Source of the DNA: Micromonospora matsumotoense
Lineage (GTDB): Bacteria; Actinomycetota; Actinomycetes; Mycobacteriales; Micromonosporaceae
NCBI RefSeq assembly: GCF_900091525.1
Contig: NZ_FMCU01000003.1
Coordinates: 434,001-498,000 of the forward strand
Direction of reading: 5' to 3'
DNA: 64,000 nucleotides
The notes beneath the pieces were generated by a model. It was not told the DNA's origin and ran no database searches. It saw nothing but the letters and a program-made list of their open reading frames with translations. Position numbers and translations under genes: made by a program. Below, in pieces: positions 34,963-43,787 of the stretch (its first letter is position 1; the number at the start of each line of letters is the position of its first letter).

Positions 34963-36482
34963 GGAAGCGTGGTGCCCTTTCCGGTGGCGTGGGTAACCTC
35001 GGCGCCCGCCCGGCCGTCGGGCGCGGCGGGACCGGCAGGCGGCAGGTAGCGGTGCGGGCGCAGCAGCAGCGTGGCCGGGGCGATCAGCAGGGCCGGGATG
35101 AGGGTGAAGCCGAGCAGCACGCCCAGCCGGGCGGTGGAGGTCTGCGCGGCGGCGGTGCCGGTGGCCGAGGAGACGTAGCCGGACAGGGCCAGGACCAGGC
35201 CGTAGATCCCCGGGCCGAGGGCCAGTCCGAAGGTCTCCCCGGCGGTCCACAGGCCGGTGAACACCCCCGCCTGACGTCGGCCGGTGCGCGCGGTCGAGGC
35301 GGCCACGCAGTCGGGCAGCAGTGCCAGCGCGAAGACCTGCTGCCCGGCGTACCCGACGCCGAGGAGCGCGACCACCGCGTAGACGGCGGCGGCGGGCAGC
35401 ACCGGCGCGGCCACCAGGGCCGCCGCCCCGGCGGCCAGCAGCAGCGAGGCGGCGACCAGCGCGGTCTTCTTGCCCAGTCGCGCGCCGAGCCGGGTCCACA
35501 GCGGCATCACCAGCAGCGCCGGCCCGACGAAGCAGGCGAACAGCACGGTGGGGCCGGTGGTCGGGTCCCGCAGGATCTGGGCCGCGAAATAGCTGACCCC
35601 GGCCAGCACGGTCGCCACCCCGGCGGACTGGACGACGAAGCAGAGCAGCAGCGCCCGGAACGGCCGGTCGGCGGCGACCACCGCGAGCTGGGCGCGCAGC
35701 GTCGGTTCGGTGGCGGTCACCGTGCCGGTCGCCGCCGACCGGGTGCCGAGGAACGCGCCGAGCGCGCCGAGCGCGATCAACACGGCGACGAACACCCCCA
35801 TCCAACGGTGCCCGGCCACCCCCTCGCCGCCCGCGGTCACCACCATCGGGGCCACCGCGCCGGAGATCAGGATGGCCAGCGCCAGCACCGCGACCCGCCA
35901 GCCCATCAGCCGGGTACGCTCCGCCGCGTCGTCGGTCAGCTCGGCCGGCATCGCCACGTACGGGACCTGGAAGAAGGCGAACGCGGTGGCGGTGGCGAGG
36001 AACGCGACGGCCACGTACGCCCCGGCGGCCGGCCCGACGCCGAAGGGGGCGGCGAAGATGGCGGCGAAGAGCACCGCCAGGGCGAGCCCGGCACCGAGCA
36101 GCCACGGCCGGCGCGGCCCCCACCGGGAGCGGGTCCGGTCGGAGATCCGCCCGGCGACCGGGTTGACCAGCACGTCCCACGCCTTCGGCAGCAGCACCAG
36201 CAGGGCGGCCAGCCCGGCGGCCACCCCGAGCGTGTCGGTCAGGTAGGGCAGCAGCAGCAGGCCGGGCACCGTGCCGAACGCCCCGGTGGCCAACGAGCCG
36301 AGCGCATAACCCGCGTGCACCCGACGCGGCAACGGGTCGGGGCCGGGACGGCCGGCAGGCCGGGCCGGGCCGCCGTCCGAGGTGGGCACCCGGGCGGCCG
36401 GCACGGAACCGCCGACGCCCGTCCGGGACACCCCGGCGGGCGGCGCGGGCGGGGAGCCGGGCTCGGCCGGTGGCGCGTCCAT
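34959..36482 (-). CDS. GPH-type (MFS_2) cation symporter
   Basis: 507 residues from ATG 36482. The first ~50 residues are a Pro/Gly-rich cytoplasmic segment. About twelve membrane helices follow, with the GPH motif KAWDVLVNPVAGRISDRTRS RW-type loop after helix 2 and FFQVPYVAMPAELTDDAAER in the centre. The GPH family includes melibiose and pentoside symporters and the animal lysolipid symporter MFSD2. Coupling (4-nt overlap) with a lyase-like PLP enzyme suggests uptake or export of that enzyme's substrate. Substrate unknown. Confidence 0.87.
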   Translation of the reverse strand: MDAPPAEPGSPPAPPAGVSRTGVGGSVPAARVPTSDGGPARPAGRPGPDPLPRRVHAGYALGSLATGAFGTVPGLLLLPYLTDTLGVAAGLAALLVLLPKAWDVLVNPVAGRISDRTRSRWGPRRPWLLGAGLALAVLFAAIFAAPFGVGPAAGAYVAVAFLATATAFAFFQVPYVAMPAELTDDAAERTRLMGWRVAVLALAILISGAVAPMVVTAGGEGVAGHRWMGVFVAVLIALGALGAFLGTRSAATGTVTATEPTLRAQLAVVAADRPFRALLLCFVVQSAGVATVLAGVSYFAAQILRDPTTGPTVLFACFVGPALLVMPLWTRLGARLGKKTALVAASLLLAAGAAALVAAPVLPAAAVYAVVALLGVGYAGQQVFALALLPDCVAASTARTGRRQAGVFTGLWTAGETFGLALGPGIYGLVLALSGYVSSATGTAAAQTSTARLGVLLGFTLIPALLIAPATLLLRPHRYLPPAGPAAPDGRAGAEVTHATGKGTTLP

Positions 36483-36513
36483 GCGGCCGAATGTTACTCA
36501 CGTTCCCGCCTGG

Positions 36514-36828
36514 TCACCGCCCCTCATCCGGCCACCATTTGGCGGCATCCAGATCCACCCCGGCGCCCCGCAGCGGGCAGCCCTCGGCGCGCAGCAGCGC
36601 CCGCGCCCGCACCTCGTGCCCGGGTGGCAACCGGCCCGCCGCGTTCACCACCCGGTGCCAGGGCACCCCGCCGCCGTGCCGGGCCATGATCGAGCCGACC
36701 AGCCGGGCCGAGGCCCGCCCGGACCGCTCGGCCAGCGCGTCGGCGATCGCCCCGTAGGACATCACCCGACCCGGCGGAATCCGCTCGACCAGCGCGAGCA
36801 CCGCCTCCACATACTCCTCAGGCGTCAC
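36514..36828 (-). CDS. Alkyltransferase-like (ATL) protein, MGMT homologue without the reactive Cys
   Basis: 104 residues from GTG 36828 (VTPEEYVEAVLALVERIPPG). The MGMT DNA-binding domain is clear: RVMSYGAIADALAERSGR, ARLVGSIMARHGGGVPWHRV and VNAAGRLPPGHEVRARALLR. The MGMT active-site motif PCHRV reads PWHRV, so it cannot accept alkyl groups. ATL proteins instead bind O6-alkylguanine and pass it to nucleotide excision repair. The gene is divergent from proB across 61 bp. The GTG start matches known ATL starts. Confidence 0.92.
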   Translation of the reverse strand: MTPEEYVEAVLALVERIPPGRVMSYGAIADALAERSGRASARLVGSIMARHGGGVPWHRVVNAAGRLPPGHEVRARALLRAEGCPLRGAGVDLDAAKWWPDEGR

Positions 36829-36889
36829 GACCGGCCAGGATATGGGAACGCGGCGGGGTCCGCCGGGACCGACCACGCAGAATGGGCGG

Positions 36890-37999
36890 GTGCGTGAAGC
36901 AGTCACCCAGGCCCGACGGATCGTCGTCAAGATCGGTTCGTCTTCGCTGACCACCGCCACCGGTGGCCTGGACGAGACCCGGGTGGACACCCTGGTGGAC
37001 GCCCTCGCCGCGCTCGCCGCCGCCGGCCGCGAGGTGGTGCTGGTCTCCTCCGGGGCGATCGCCGCCGGGCTCGCCCCGCTCGGGCTCCCCCGCCGCCCGC
37101 GTGACCTGGCCACCCAGCAGGCCGCCGCCAGCGTCGGCCAGGGCCTGCTGATCGGCCGGTACGCGGCCGGCTTCGCCCGGCACCGGCTCACCGTCGGGCA
37201 GGTCCTGCTCACCGTCGACGACGTGACCCGGCGGGCGCACTACCGCAACGCGTACCGGACCCTGCGCAAGCTGCTCGACCTGCGGGCGGTGCCGATCGTC
37301 AACGAGAACGACACGGTCGCCACCGAGGAGATCCGGTTCGGCGACAACGACCGGCTGGCCGCCCTGGTCGCCGCCCTGGTCGACGCCGACCTGCTGCTTT
37401 TACTCTCCGACGTCGACGCGCTCTGGACCGGCAACCCGACCCGACCCGGCAGCACCCGGATCACCGAGGTACGCGGCGAGGCCGACCTGGCCGGCGTCGA
37501 CATCGGCGGGGCCGGGCGGGCCGGGGTCGGCACCGGCGGCATGGTCACCAAGGTGGAGGCCGCCCGGATCGCCACCGGCTTCGGCATCCCGGTGGTGCTG
37601 ACCGCCGCTCCGCTGGCCGGCGAAGCCCTGACCGGCGGCCCGGTCGGCACGTTCTTCCACCCGGCCCGACGACGCCCGGCGGCCCGGCTGTTCTGGCTGG
37701 CGCACGCCACCGCGCCCCGGGGGCGGCTGCACCTCGACCCGGGCGCGGTGCAGGCCGTGGTGGGTCGGCGCAAGTCGCTGCTGCCGGCCGGGATCACCGC
37801 CGTGGACGGCACCTTCACCGCCGGGGACCCGGTGGACCTGGTCGACGTCGACGGCACGTCGGTCGCCCGGGGGCTGGTCAACTACGACGCGGTGGAGCTG
37901 CCCGGCCTGCTCGGCCGGTCCACCGGGGAACTCGCCGCGGCGCTCGGCCCGGCGTACGAACGCGAGGTCGTGCACCGCGACGACCTGGTGCTGCTGTGA
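36890..37999 (+). CDS. proB: Glutamate 5-kinase
   Basis: 369 residues from GTG 36890 ([20 protein letters not shown]). First step of proline synthesis: ATP-dependent phosphorylation of glutamate. The amino-acid-kinase domain has [69 protein letters not shown] and [22 protein letters not shown]-terminal PUA domain (~275-369) begins near [14 protein letters not shown]. The next gene, proA, starts 49 bp downstream, as in many operons. Confidence 0.96.
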   Translation: MREAVTQARRIVVKIGSSSLTTATGGLDETRVDTLVDALAALAAAGREVVLVSSGAIAAGLAPLGLPRRPRDLATQQAAASVGQGLLIGRYAAGFARHRLTVGQVLLTVDDVTRRAHYRNAYRTLRKLLDLRAVPIVNENDTVATEEIRFGDNDRLAALVAALVDADLLLLLSDVDALWTGNPTRPGSTRITEVRGEADLAGVDIGGAGRAGVGTGGMVTKVEAARIATGFGIPVVLTAAPLAGEALTGGPVGTFFHPARRRPAARLFWLAHATAPRGRLHLDPGAVQAVVGRRKSLLPAGITAVDGTFTAGDPVDLVDVDGTSVARGLVNYDAVELPGLLGRSTGELAAALGPAYEREVVHRDDLVLL

Positions 38000-38048
38000 C
38001 ACAGGTGGCCCTGCGCGGGGGCACCTCCGGACACCCAAGGAGTGCGCA

Positions 38049-39290
38049 ATGAGCGTCGTCGAGCAGGCCCGGCGGGCCCGGGACGCGGCGGAGGCCCTCG
38101 CCGTCGCCACCCGTACGGTCAAGGATGCCGCGCTGCACGCGATGGCCGACGCGCTGGTGGCGCGTACGCCGGAGATCCTCACCGCGAACGCGGCGGACCT
38201 GGCGGCCGGGCGGGAGGCGGGGCTGAGCGCGGCCGTGCTGGACCGGCTCGCCCTCGACGCGGGCCGGGTGGCCGGCATCGCCGACGCGTTGCGTGAGATG
38301 GCCGCGCTGCCCGACCCGGTGGGCGAGGTGGTCCGGGGTTCGACCCTGCCCAACGGGCTGGAGCTGCGGCAGGTCCGGGTGCCGTTCGGGGTGGTCGGGA
38401 TCATCTACGAGGCCCGGCCGAACGTGACGGTGGACGCCGCCGGCATCTGCCTGAAGTCCGGCAACGCGGCGCTGCTGCGCGGGTCGTCGTCGGCCGCGCA
38501 CTCCAACGCGGCGCTGGTGGCGGTGCTGCGCGACGCGGTGGACGGGGCCGGCCTGCCGGCCGACGCGGTGCAGCTGCTCGACGCCACCAGCCGCGACTCG
38601 GTCAAGGAGCTGATGCGGGCCCGGGGCCTGGTCGACGTGCTGATCCCGCGCGGCGGCGCGTCGCTGATCCGCACCGTGGTCGAGGAGTCGACGGTGCCGG
38701 TGATCGAGACCGGGGTGGGCAACTGCCACGTCTATGTGGACGCCGCCGCCGACCAGGCCAAGGCGGTGGCGATCGTCCTGAACGCCAAGACCCAGCGCCT
38801 CTCCACCTGCAACACCGCCGAGTCGCTGCTGGTGCACGCCGATGTCGCCGACGGGTTCCTGCCGGTCGTGCTGGCCGCGTTCGCCGAGGCCGGGGTGACC
38901 GTGCACGGCTCCCCCGAGGTCGCCGCGTACTCCCCCGCCGTGGTGGCGGCCACCGACGAGGACTTCGCCACCGAGTACCTCTCGGCCGACATCTCCGTCG
39001 CCGTGGTCGGCTCGCTCGACGCGGCGGTCGCGCACATCCGCCGCTACGGCACCGGCCACACCGAGGCGATCGTGACCGACTCGCAGGCCGCCGCCCGGGA
39101 GTTCGTGGCCCGGGTCGACGCGGCGGCGGTGATGGTCAACGCCTCCACCCGGTTCACCGACGGCGGCGAGTTCGGCTTCGGCGCGGAGATCGGCATCTCC
39201 ACCCAGAAGTTGCACGCCCGGGGGCCGATGGGGCTGCCCGAGCTGACCTCCACCAAGTACGTGGTGACCGGGGACGGCCACCTGCGCTGA
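38049..39290 (+). CDS. proA: Glutamate-5-semialdehyde dehydrogenase (gamma-glutamyl phosphate reductase)
   Basis: 413 residues from ATG 38049, preceded by AAGGAG with 7-nt spacing. Second step of proline synthesis: NADPH-dependent reduction of glutamyl-5-phosphate. Aldehyde-dehydrogenase fold with [60 protein letters not shown], the catalytic Cys in [20 protein letters not shown], and [20 protein letters not shown] near the end. Length is typical. Works with ProB upstream. Confidence 0.97.
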   Translation: MSVVEQARRARDAAEALAVATRTVKDAALHAMADALVARTPEILTANAADLAAGREAGLSAAVLDRLALDAGRVAGIADALREMAALPDPVGEVVRGSTLPNGLELRQVRVPFGVVGIIYEARPNVTVDAAGICLKSGNAALLRGSSSAAHSNAALVAVLRDAVDGAGLPADAVQLLDATSRDSVKELMRARGLVDVLIPRGGASLIRTVVEESTVPVIETGVGNCHVYVDAAADQAKAVAIVLNAKTQRLSTCNTAESLLVHADVADGFLPVVLAAFAEAGVTVHGSPEVAAYSPAVVAATDEDFATEYLSADISVAVVGSLDAAVAHIRRYGTGHTEAIVTDSQAAAREFVARVDAAAVMVNASTRFTDGGEFGFGAEIGISTQKLHARGPMGLPELTSTKYVVTGDGHLR

Positions 39291-39404
39291 GCGGACCGCC
39301 CCGGCCCGCCCGGCCCGAGCGGAACCGCGCCATCCGGGAACGGGCGACCGGGGACGGTCACGCCCGGGGCCAGTGGCCCGCAGCCGGGCGCTGCGGGCCC
39401 GGGG

Positions 39405-40313
39405 TCACCAGGTGCCGGGCTCGTCGTCGGCCGGCGGGACCACGCGGGCCCGGCGCACGATCGGTGAGCCGGGCGGGGCGACCGGCCCGATCGGGCGGCA
39501 GGCACGGATCGCGGTGAGCGTGGTGTGCACGTCGAACTGGTGGCCGTCGTCGCTGCTCCAGCCGCCGTCGCTGCGCTGGGTCTCGGCGAGCCGCCTGCGG
39601 GCCGACACCAGCACCCACTGCTCCTCGCCCACCTCCACCCGACGCAACGTGGCGGCCAGCGCGGCCACGTCGGCCGGGGACAGCTGCGGCATCCGTTCGG
39701 CCAGCACCGCCTGGATCCGGGCCGACTCGTAGTAGAGCTGCTGGCGGTGCAGCACCGCCGCGCTCAGCCAACCGGCGGCGAGGAAGGACGGCCAACTGCC
39801 GTCCGGGGCGAGTTGCCCGGCCAGGGCCTGCGCCGCCGCCTGCACCACCCCGGCGTACGCCCCGCCGACCCGTTGGTCCAGCGGGCCTGCGGCGCGGGCG
39901 TCCCGGCCGGCCACGCTGAGCCAGAACGCGGCGTTGGCGGAGAGGTAGAGCCGGGCCTCCGGGTCGCCCGGGGTGGCCCACTCGGGGGCGCTGCCGGCCA
40001 GCCTCGGGTCCTCGTCCCAGCCGCCGTCGGGCAGTTGCCGGGCGGCCAGCCAGTCCAGGGAGCGCCGGGCGGCCGGACGACCGAGCGCGCCGAGATCGTC
40101 CAGCTCGGCCAGGCGGAAACAGGTGGCGTCGATGGACGGCACGTCGCCGCCGAGAAGCGCCGGCCAGCCGCCGTCGACGGTCTGCCCGACCTCGGCCGCG
40201 TCGAGCAGGTCGGGGGGTACGGGCGCACCGGTGCGCAGCCGGGACAGCCGGGCACGATCCACCGCGTCGCCATGCGCCACGACGAAACCGATCGCCGCAT
40301 CCAAGTCCACCAC
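39405..40313 (-). CDS. Terpene-cyclase/prenyltransferase-repeat protein
   Basis: 302 residues from GTG 40313 (VVDLDAAIGFVVAHGDAVDR), just before the conserved start. It shows QW-type repeats of the squalene-cyclase alpha/alpha barrel: TVDGGWPALL, RQLPDGGWDEDPRLAG, QLAPDGSWPSFLAAGWLSAA and ETQRSDGGWSSDDGHQFDV. It lacks the DxDD cyclase motif, so a cyclisation reaction is not supported; it may be a stand-alone barrel domain. No membrane segment is apparent. It lies between proA and moeZ, convergent with proA. Function unknown. Confidence 0.82.
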   Translation of the reverse strand: MVDLDAAIGFVVAHGDAVDRARLSRLRTGAPVPPDLLDAAEVGQTVDGGWPALLGGDVPSIDATCFRLAELDDLGALGRPAARRSLDWLAARQLPDGGWDEDPRLAGSAPEWATPGDPEARLYLSANAAFWLSVAGRDARAAGPLDQRVGGAYAGVVQAAAQALAGQLAPDGSWPSFLAAGWLSAAVLHRQQLYYESARIQAVLAERMPQLSPADVAALAATLRRVEVGEEQWVLVSARRRLAETQRSDGGWSSDDGHQFDVHTTLTAIRACRPIGPVAPPGSPIVRRARVVPPADDEPGTW

Positions 40314-40406
40314 GGCGCAGACGCTACCGGCGCGGACGCGATCCCGCCTCGGGGAATCGGTCGGGGCCGGGGGCGGTTCGTCGCCGGCCCCGGCCCCGAC
40401 CACCGG

Positions 40407-41588
40407 TCAGTACGCGGGCAGCGAGGGATCGATCTGCTTGATCCAGGAGAGCACCCCGCCCTGGACGTGCACCGCGTCACGGAACCCGGCCGCCTTCAGC
40501 GCGGCGAGCGCCTCGGCCGAGCGAATCCCGGACTTGCAGTGCAGCACGACCTGCCGGTCCTGCGGGAGCTTCGCCAGCGCCTCGCCGGAGATGATCTCGC
40601 CCTTGGGGATCAGGGTGGAGCCGGGAATCCGGACGATCTCGTACTCGGCGGGCTCCCGGACGTCGACCAGGAAGATGTCCTTGCCGGCGTCCTGCCACTC
40701 CTTCAGCTCGGTGGCGGTGATGGTCGAGTCGACGATCGCCTCCTGGGCCTCCTCGGAGACCGCGCCGCAGAAGTCCTCGTAGTCCTCCAGCAGGTCGGTG
40801 ACCGTGGGGTTCTCCCCGCAGAGCACGCAGTTCGGGTCCTTGCGGATCTTGATCCGGCGGTATTCCATCTCCAGCGCGTCATAGACCATCAGCCGGCCGA
40901 CCAGCGGCTCACCGATCCCGGCGAGCAGCTTGATCGCCTCGTTGACCTGGATCGAGCCGATCGACGCGCAGAGCACACCGAGCACGCCGCCCTCGGCGCA
41001 GGACGGCACCATGCCGGGCGGCGGGGGCTCCGGGTAGAGGCAGCGGTAGCAGGGACCGTGCTCGGCCCAGAAGACCGACGCCTGGCCGTCGAACCGGTAG
41101 ATCGACCCCCAGACGTACGGCTTGCCGAGCAGCACCGCCGCGTCGTTGACCATGTACCGGGTGGCGAAGTTGTCGGTGCCGTCGACGATCAGGTCGTACT
41201 GGGCGAATATCTCCCGGACGTTCTCCCGGTCCAGGGCGGTGTTGTGGATCTCCACCTGGACCAGCGGGTTGATCTCGCGGATCGACGCGGCGGCAGACTC
41301 GGCCTTGGACCGGCCGATGTCGGAGACGCCGTGGATGATCTGGCGCTGGAGGTTGGACTCGTCGACGGTGTCGAAGTCGATGATGCCGAGCGTCCCGACC
41401 CCGGCGGCGGCCAGGTACATCAGGGCCGGCGAGCCGAGGCCGCCGGCACCGACGCAGAGCACCCGGGCGTTCTTCAGCCGCCGCTGCCCCTGCACCCCGA
41501 CATCCGGAATGATCAGGTGACGGGAGTAACGGCGGATCTCGTCAACGGTCAGCTCGGCGGCGGGTTCGACGAGCGGGGGCAACGACAC
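40407..41588 (-). CDS. moeZ: Adenylyltransferase/sulfurtransferase MoeZ (ThiF + rhodanese)
   Basis: 393 residues from GTG 41588. The E1-like ThiF/MoeB domain (~1-260) has RYSRHLIIPDVGVQGQRRLK, the nucleotide loop VLCVGAGGLGSPALMYLAAA and the metal-binding CYRCLYPEPPPPG and CVLCGEN pairs. The rhodanese domain (~280-390) has KDIFLVDVREPAEYEIVRIP and the catalytic Cys in VVLHCKSGIRSAEALAALKA. In mycobacteria MoeZ adenylates and thiocarboxylates MoaD/CysO-like carrier proteins for molybdopterin and cysteine synthesis. It heads the conserved block with DUF3152, TetR, DUF3107 and the DEAD helicase. Confidence 0.95.
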   Translation of the reverse strand: MSLPPLVEPAAELTVDEIRRYSRHLIIPDVGVQGQRRLKNARVLCVGAGGLGSPALMYLAAAGVGTLGIIDFDTVDESNLQRQIIHGVSDIGRSKAESAAASIREINPLVQVEIHNTALDRENVREIFAQYDLIVDGTDNFATRYMVNDAAVLLGKPYVWGSIYRFDGQASVFWAEHGPCYRCLYPEPPPPGMVPSCAEGGVLGVLCASIGSIQVNEAIKLLAGIGEPLVGRLMVYDALEMEYRRIKIRKDPNCVLCGENPTVTDLLEDYEDFCGAVSEEAQEAIVDSTITATELKEWQDAGKDIFLVDVREPAEYEIVRIPGSTLIPKGEIISGEALAKLPQDRQVVLHCKSGIRSAEALAALKAAGFRDAVHVQGGVLSWIKQIDPSLPAY

Positions 41589-41698
41589 GGTGGACTCCCC
41601 GGTGATCGGCTGGTGGCGAACCGAGCCATTGTCGCTCGGACGACCACCGCCCGGCCATGAGCAGTGACACCCCGTCCGACATACGGGAGGGGAATAAC

Positions 41699-42658
41699 TC
41701 AGCTGCCGGGGATCAGCTCGCCGGAGTAGCGGGAGCCGTCGACGTACGGCCAGGCGTTGGCCACGCAGCCGTCCAGCCCGTATGTCTGCTGCTGCATCAC
41801 CGGTGCCGGCTCGCCGGGGCCGGGGCAGGCCTGGTGCTCCTCGCCGAGTTCGTGTCCCACCTCGTGGTTCACCACGTACGTCCGGTAGACCGACAGCGGG
41901 GCACCGTAGTCCGGCACGGCGTCCATCCAGCGGGCCAGGTTGATGATCACCCGTCCGGGTAGCCGGCAGGAGGTGTAGCCCTCGGTGTCCAGCCCGCCCT
42001 CGGCGCACATCCGCTCGGAGGTGGCCGGGGTGGCCAGATAGATCGTGAAGTCGGCGGCGGCGGCCTCCGGGACCCGCCGGAACCGCAGTTCGCCGGAGCC
42101 GATCCAACTGTGGGGATCGCCCAGGGTGTCGTCCACGGCGGCGGCGAACGCGTCCACGTCCTGGCCGGTGCCCTGCTCCACCTCGATCCGGTAGCGGTAC
42201 AGCGGGCCGTCGGAGCCGTACACCTCGGAGCGGCCGTCGGCGGCGGTGAAGCGGCCGGGTCCGCTGCGCGGGTAGCCGGTGGTGGTCGGGTCGCCGTCCG
42301 GTCGCCCGCCGCCCGGCCCGTCGGTGGGCCGTCCGCCGCCGGCCCCGTCGGCCAGTCGTCCGGCGACCGGCGCCGGGGTGCCCGCCGGGTCGTCCGGGTA
42401 GAGCCCGACGAACCCGCCCGCGCCGAGCAGGGCCAGGCCGAGCAGCGCGGCCCGGCGGCGACGGCGCAACCGGCGGCTGCGGTACGGCTCGCGTGCCGAC
42501 CCGCCGTGCCCCGCTGCGGCGTGGCGCGATCCGCCGTACCGGTGCCCGGCGTGCGGGTCGGTGTGCCGCAGCATGGCGTGCGGGTCGGTGGCGCGCGGGT
42601 CGGGCCGGCCGGCGGCCGGCGGCTCCGGGTGCGCGGCGGAGTCGGTCGGGGTGCTCAC
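41699..42658 (-). CDS. DUF3152 putative secreted zinc metalloprotease (copy 1)
   Basis: 319 residues from ATG 42658. A basic, His-rich N-terminus (PHAGHRYGGSRHAAAGHGG) leads to one membrane/signal anchor (RRAALLGLALLGAGGFVGLY), then a Gly/Pro linker. The DUF3152 domain (~140-319) includes YRYRIEVEQGTGQDVDAFAA and the metzincin-like VVNHEVGHELGEEHQACPGP (HExxHxxxxxH) with VMQQQTYGLDGC and NAWPYVDG. It is presumed to act outside the membrane; the substrate is unknown. A second copy lies upstream. The mycobacterial syntenic gene is also next to moeZ. Confidence 0.9.
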   Translation of the reverse strand: MSTPTDSAAHPEPPAAGRPDPRATDPHAMLRHTDPHAGHRYGGSRHAAAGHGGSAREPYRSRRLRRRRRAALLGLALLGAGGFVGLYPDDPAGTPAPVAGRLADGAGGGRPTDGPGGGRPDGDPTTTGYPRSGPGRFTAADGRSEVYGSDGPLYRYRIEVEQGTGQDVDAFAAAVDDTLGDPHSWIGSGELRFRRVPEAAAADFTIYLATPATSERMCAEGGLDTEGYTSCRLPGRVIINLARWMDAVPDYGAPLSVYRTYVVNHEVGHELGEEHQACPGPGEPAPVMQQQTYGLDGCVANAWPYVDGSRYSGELIPGS

Positions 42659-42756
42659 CCGTTCAGCATGGCAGACTAATCGGTCATATCTGCTTTATTG
42701 CCACATATTACGAGAGCATGTTTCACATCCCCCGGAACGCCCCCACCGCCGACGGG

Positions 42757-43782
42757 TCAGAGCGCCGGGCCGGCGTACCGACGCCCGTCCAGGTAGGGCC
42801 ACGGGTTCGCCGTGCAGCCACGCAGGAACAACGACTGCTGCTGCATCACCGGTGCCGGTCGACCCGCCCCCGGGCACCCCTCGTGGCGGTGCCCCAACTG
42901 GTGCCCCACCTCGTGGTTCACCACGTACGTCCGGTAGAGCGCCAGCGGCACCCCGGCCCGGACGAAGTGCGGCACCGACGTCCGCCACCGGTCCAGGTTG
43001 AGGATCACCCGCCCCGGCGCGCGGCACGACGTGTACGGCACCCCACCGACCCGGATGTCGACGCCCCCGGCCCGGCACAGCCGACCCGCCGTGCTCCGGG
43101 TCGCCAACTGGACCGTGAAGTCGTACGGCGCGTCTCCCGGCACCCGCCGCAGCCGCAACTGCCCACCGTCCACCCAACTGCCCGGCCCGGTCAGCGCCGC
43201 CTGCACCTGGTCGGAGAAGTCCCGGACGTCCTCGCCGGAGCCGTTCTCCACGGCCACCCGGTACCGGCGCAGCACACCGGACCGGCCGAGCGTCGCCCCG
43301 GCCCGGTCGTCGTACCCGAAGGTGCCCCGGCCGGCCGCCGGGACCGGCCCGGACAACGCCAACGGCGGCACGGTCGTGGTCGGGACCACCCCGCCGGGCT
43401 GCTCCGCCGACGGCATCGTGAACGGCGGCACGGGCCCGGCAGCAGTCGACGGACCGAGCAGCCCGGAGACGTCGGCGACCCCGGCCCGCCCGAGTTCGAC
43501 GACCGGGCCCGTGGCCTCGGCGGCTCCCGGCGCGTAGCCGGTGGAGAACGCGGCACCGGGCGGCCCGGCGGAGGTCGCCACCGGGTGGGTGACCGGTCGA
43601 CCGGCACCCGGCCGGGCCCCCGTGGTGACCGCCAGCCCGCCGGAGACCACCACCAACAGCAGCACGGTCGCCAGCACCGCCGGACGCGACCGGCCGATGA
43701 CGACGGACGGGCGGCGCAGGGCCGTCCGGGGGCGGCGGATGCCACGGGACCATCGCGGACCGTGGCGCAGGAGCGCAGACAT
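42757..43782 (-). CDS. DUF3152 putative secreted zinc metalloprotease (copy 2, paralogue)
   Basis: 341 residues from ATG 43782 (MSALLRHGPRWSRGIRRPRT; a GTG at 43812 is an alternative). One membrane anchor (AVLATVLLLVVVSGGLAVTT) and a long Pro/Thr linker precede the domain. The domain shows YRVAVENGSGEDVRDFSDQV, YRTYVVNHEVGHQLGHRHEG (same HExxHxxxxxH) and VMQQQSLFLRGC, then ANPWPYLDGRR. It is clearly a tandem duplicate of the neighbour. Both have four conserved Cys. The two differ mostly in the N-terminal half. Confidence 0.9.
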   Translation of the reverse strand: MSALLRHGPRWSRGIRRPRTALRRPSVVIGRSRPAVLATVLLLVVVSGGLAVTTGARPGAGRPVTHPVATSAGPPGAAFSTGYAPGAAEATGPVVELGRAGVADVSGLLGPSTAAGPVPPFTMPSAEQPGGVVPTTTVPPLALSGPVPAAGRGTFGYDDRAGATLGRSGVLRRYRVAVENGSGEDVRDFSDQVQAALTGPGSWVDGGQLRLRRVPGDAPYDFTVQLATRSTAGRLCRAGGVDIRVGGVPYTSCRAPGRVILNLDRWRTSVPHFVRAGVPLALYRTYVVNHEVGHQLGHRHEGCPGAGRPAPVMQQQSLFLRGCTANPWPYLDGRRYAGPAL

Positions 43783-43787
43783 CCGGG

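Noticed and set aside
33514..36501. A single 995-residue minus-strand frame
   Set aside because: Its second half is the PLP enzyme, but the first half is the wrong frame of the GPH transporter gene, which reads correctly in another frame with a 4-nt ATGA overlap.
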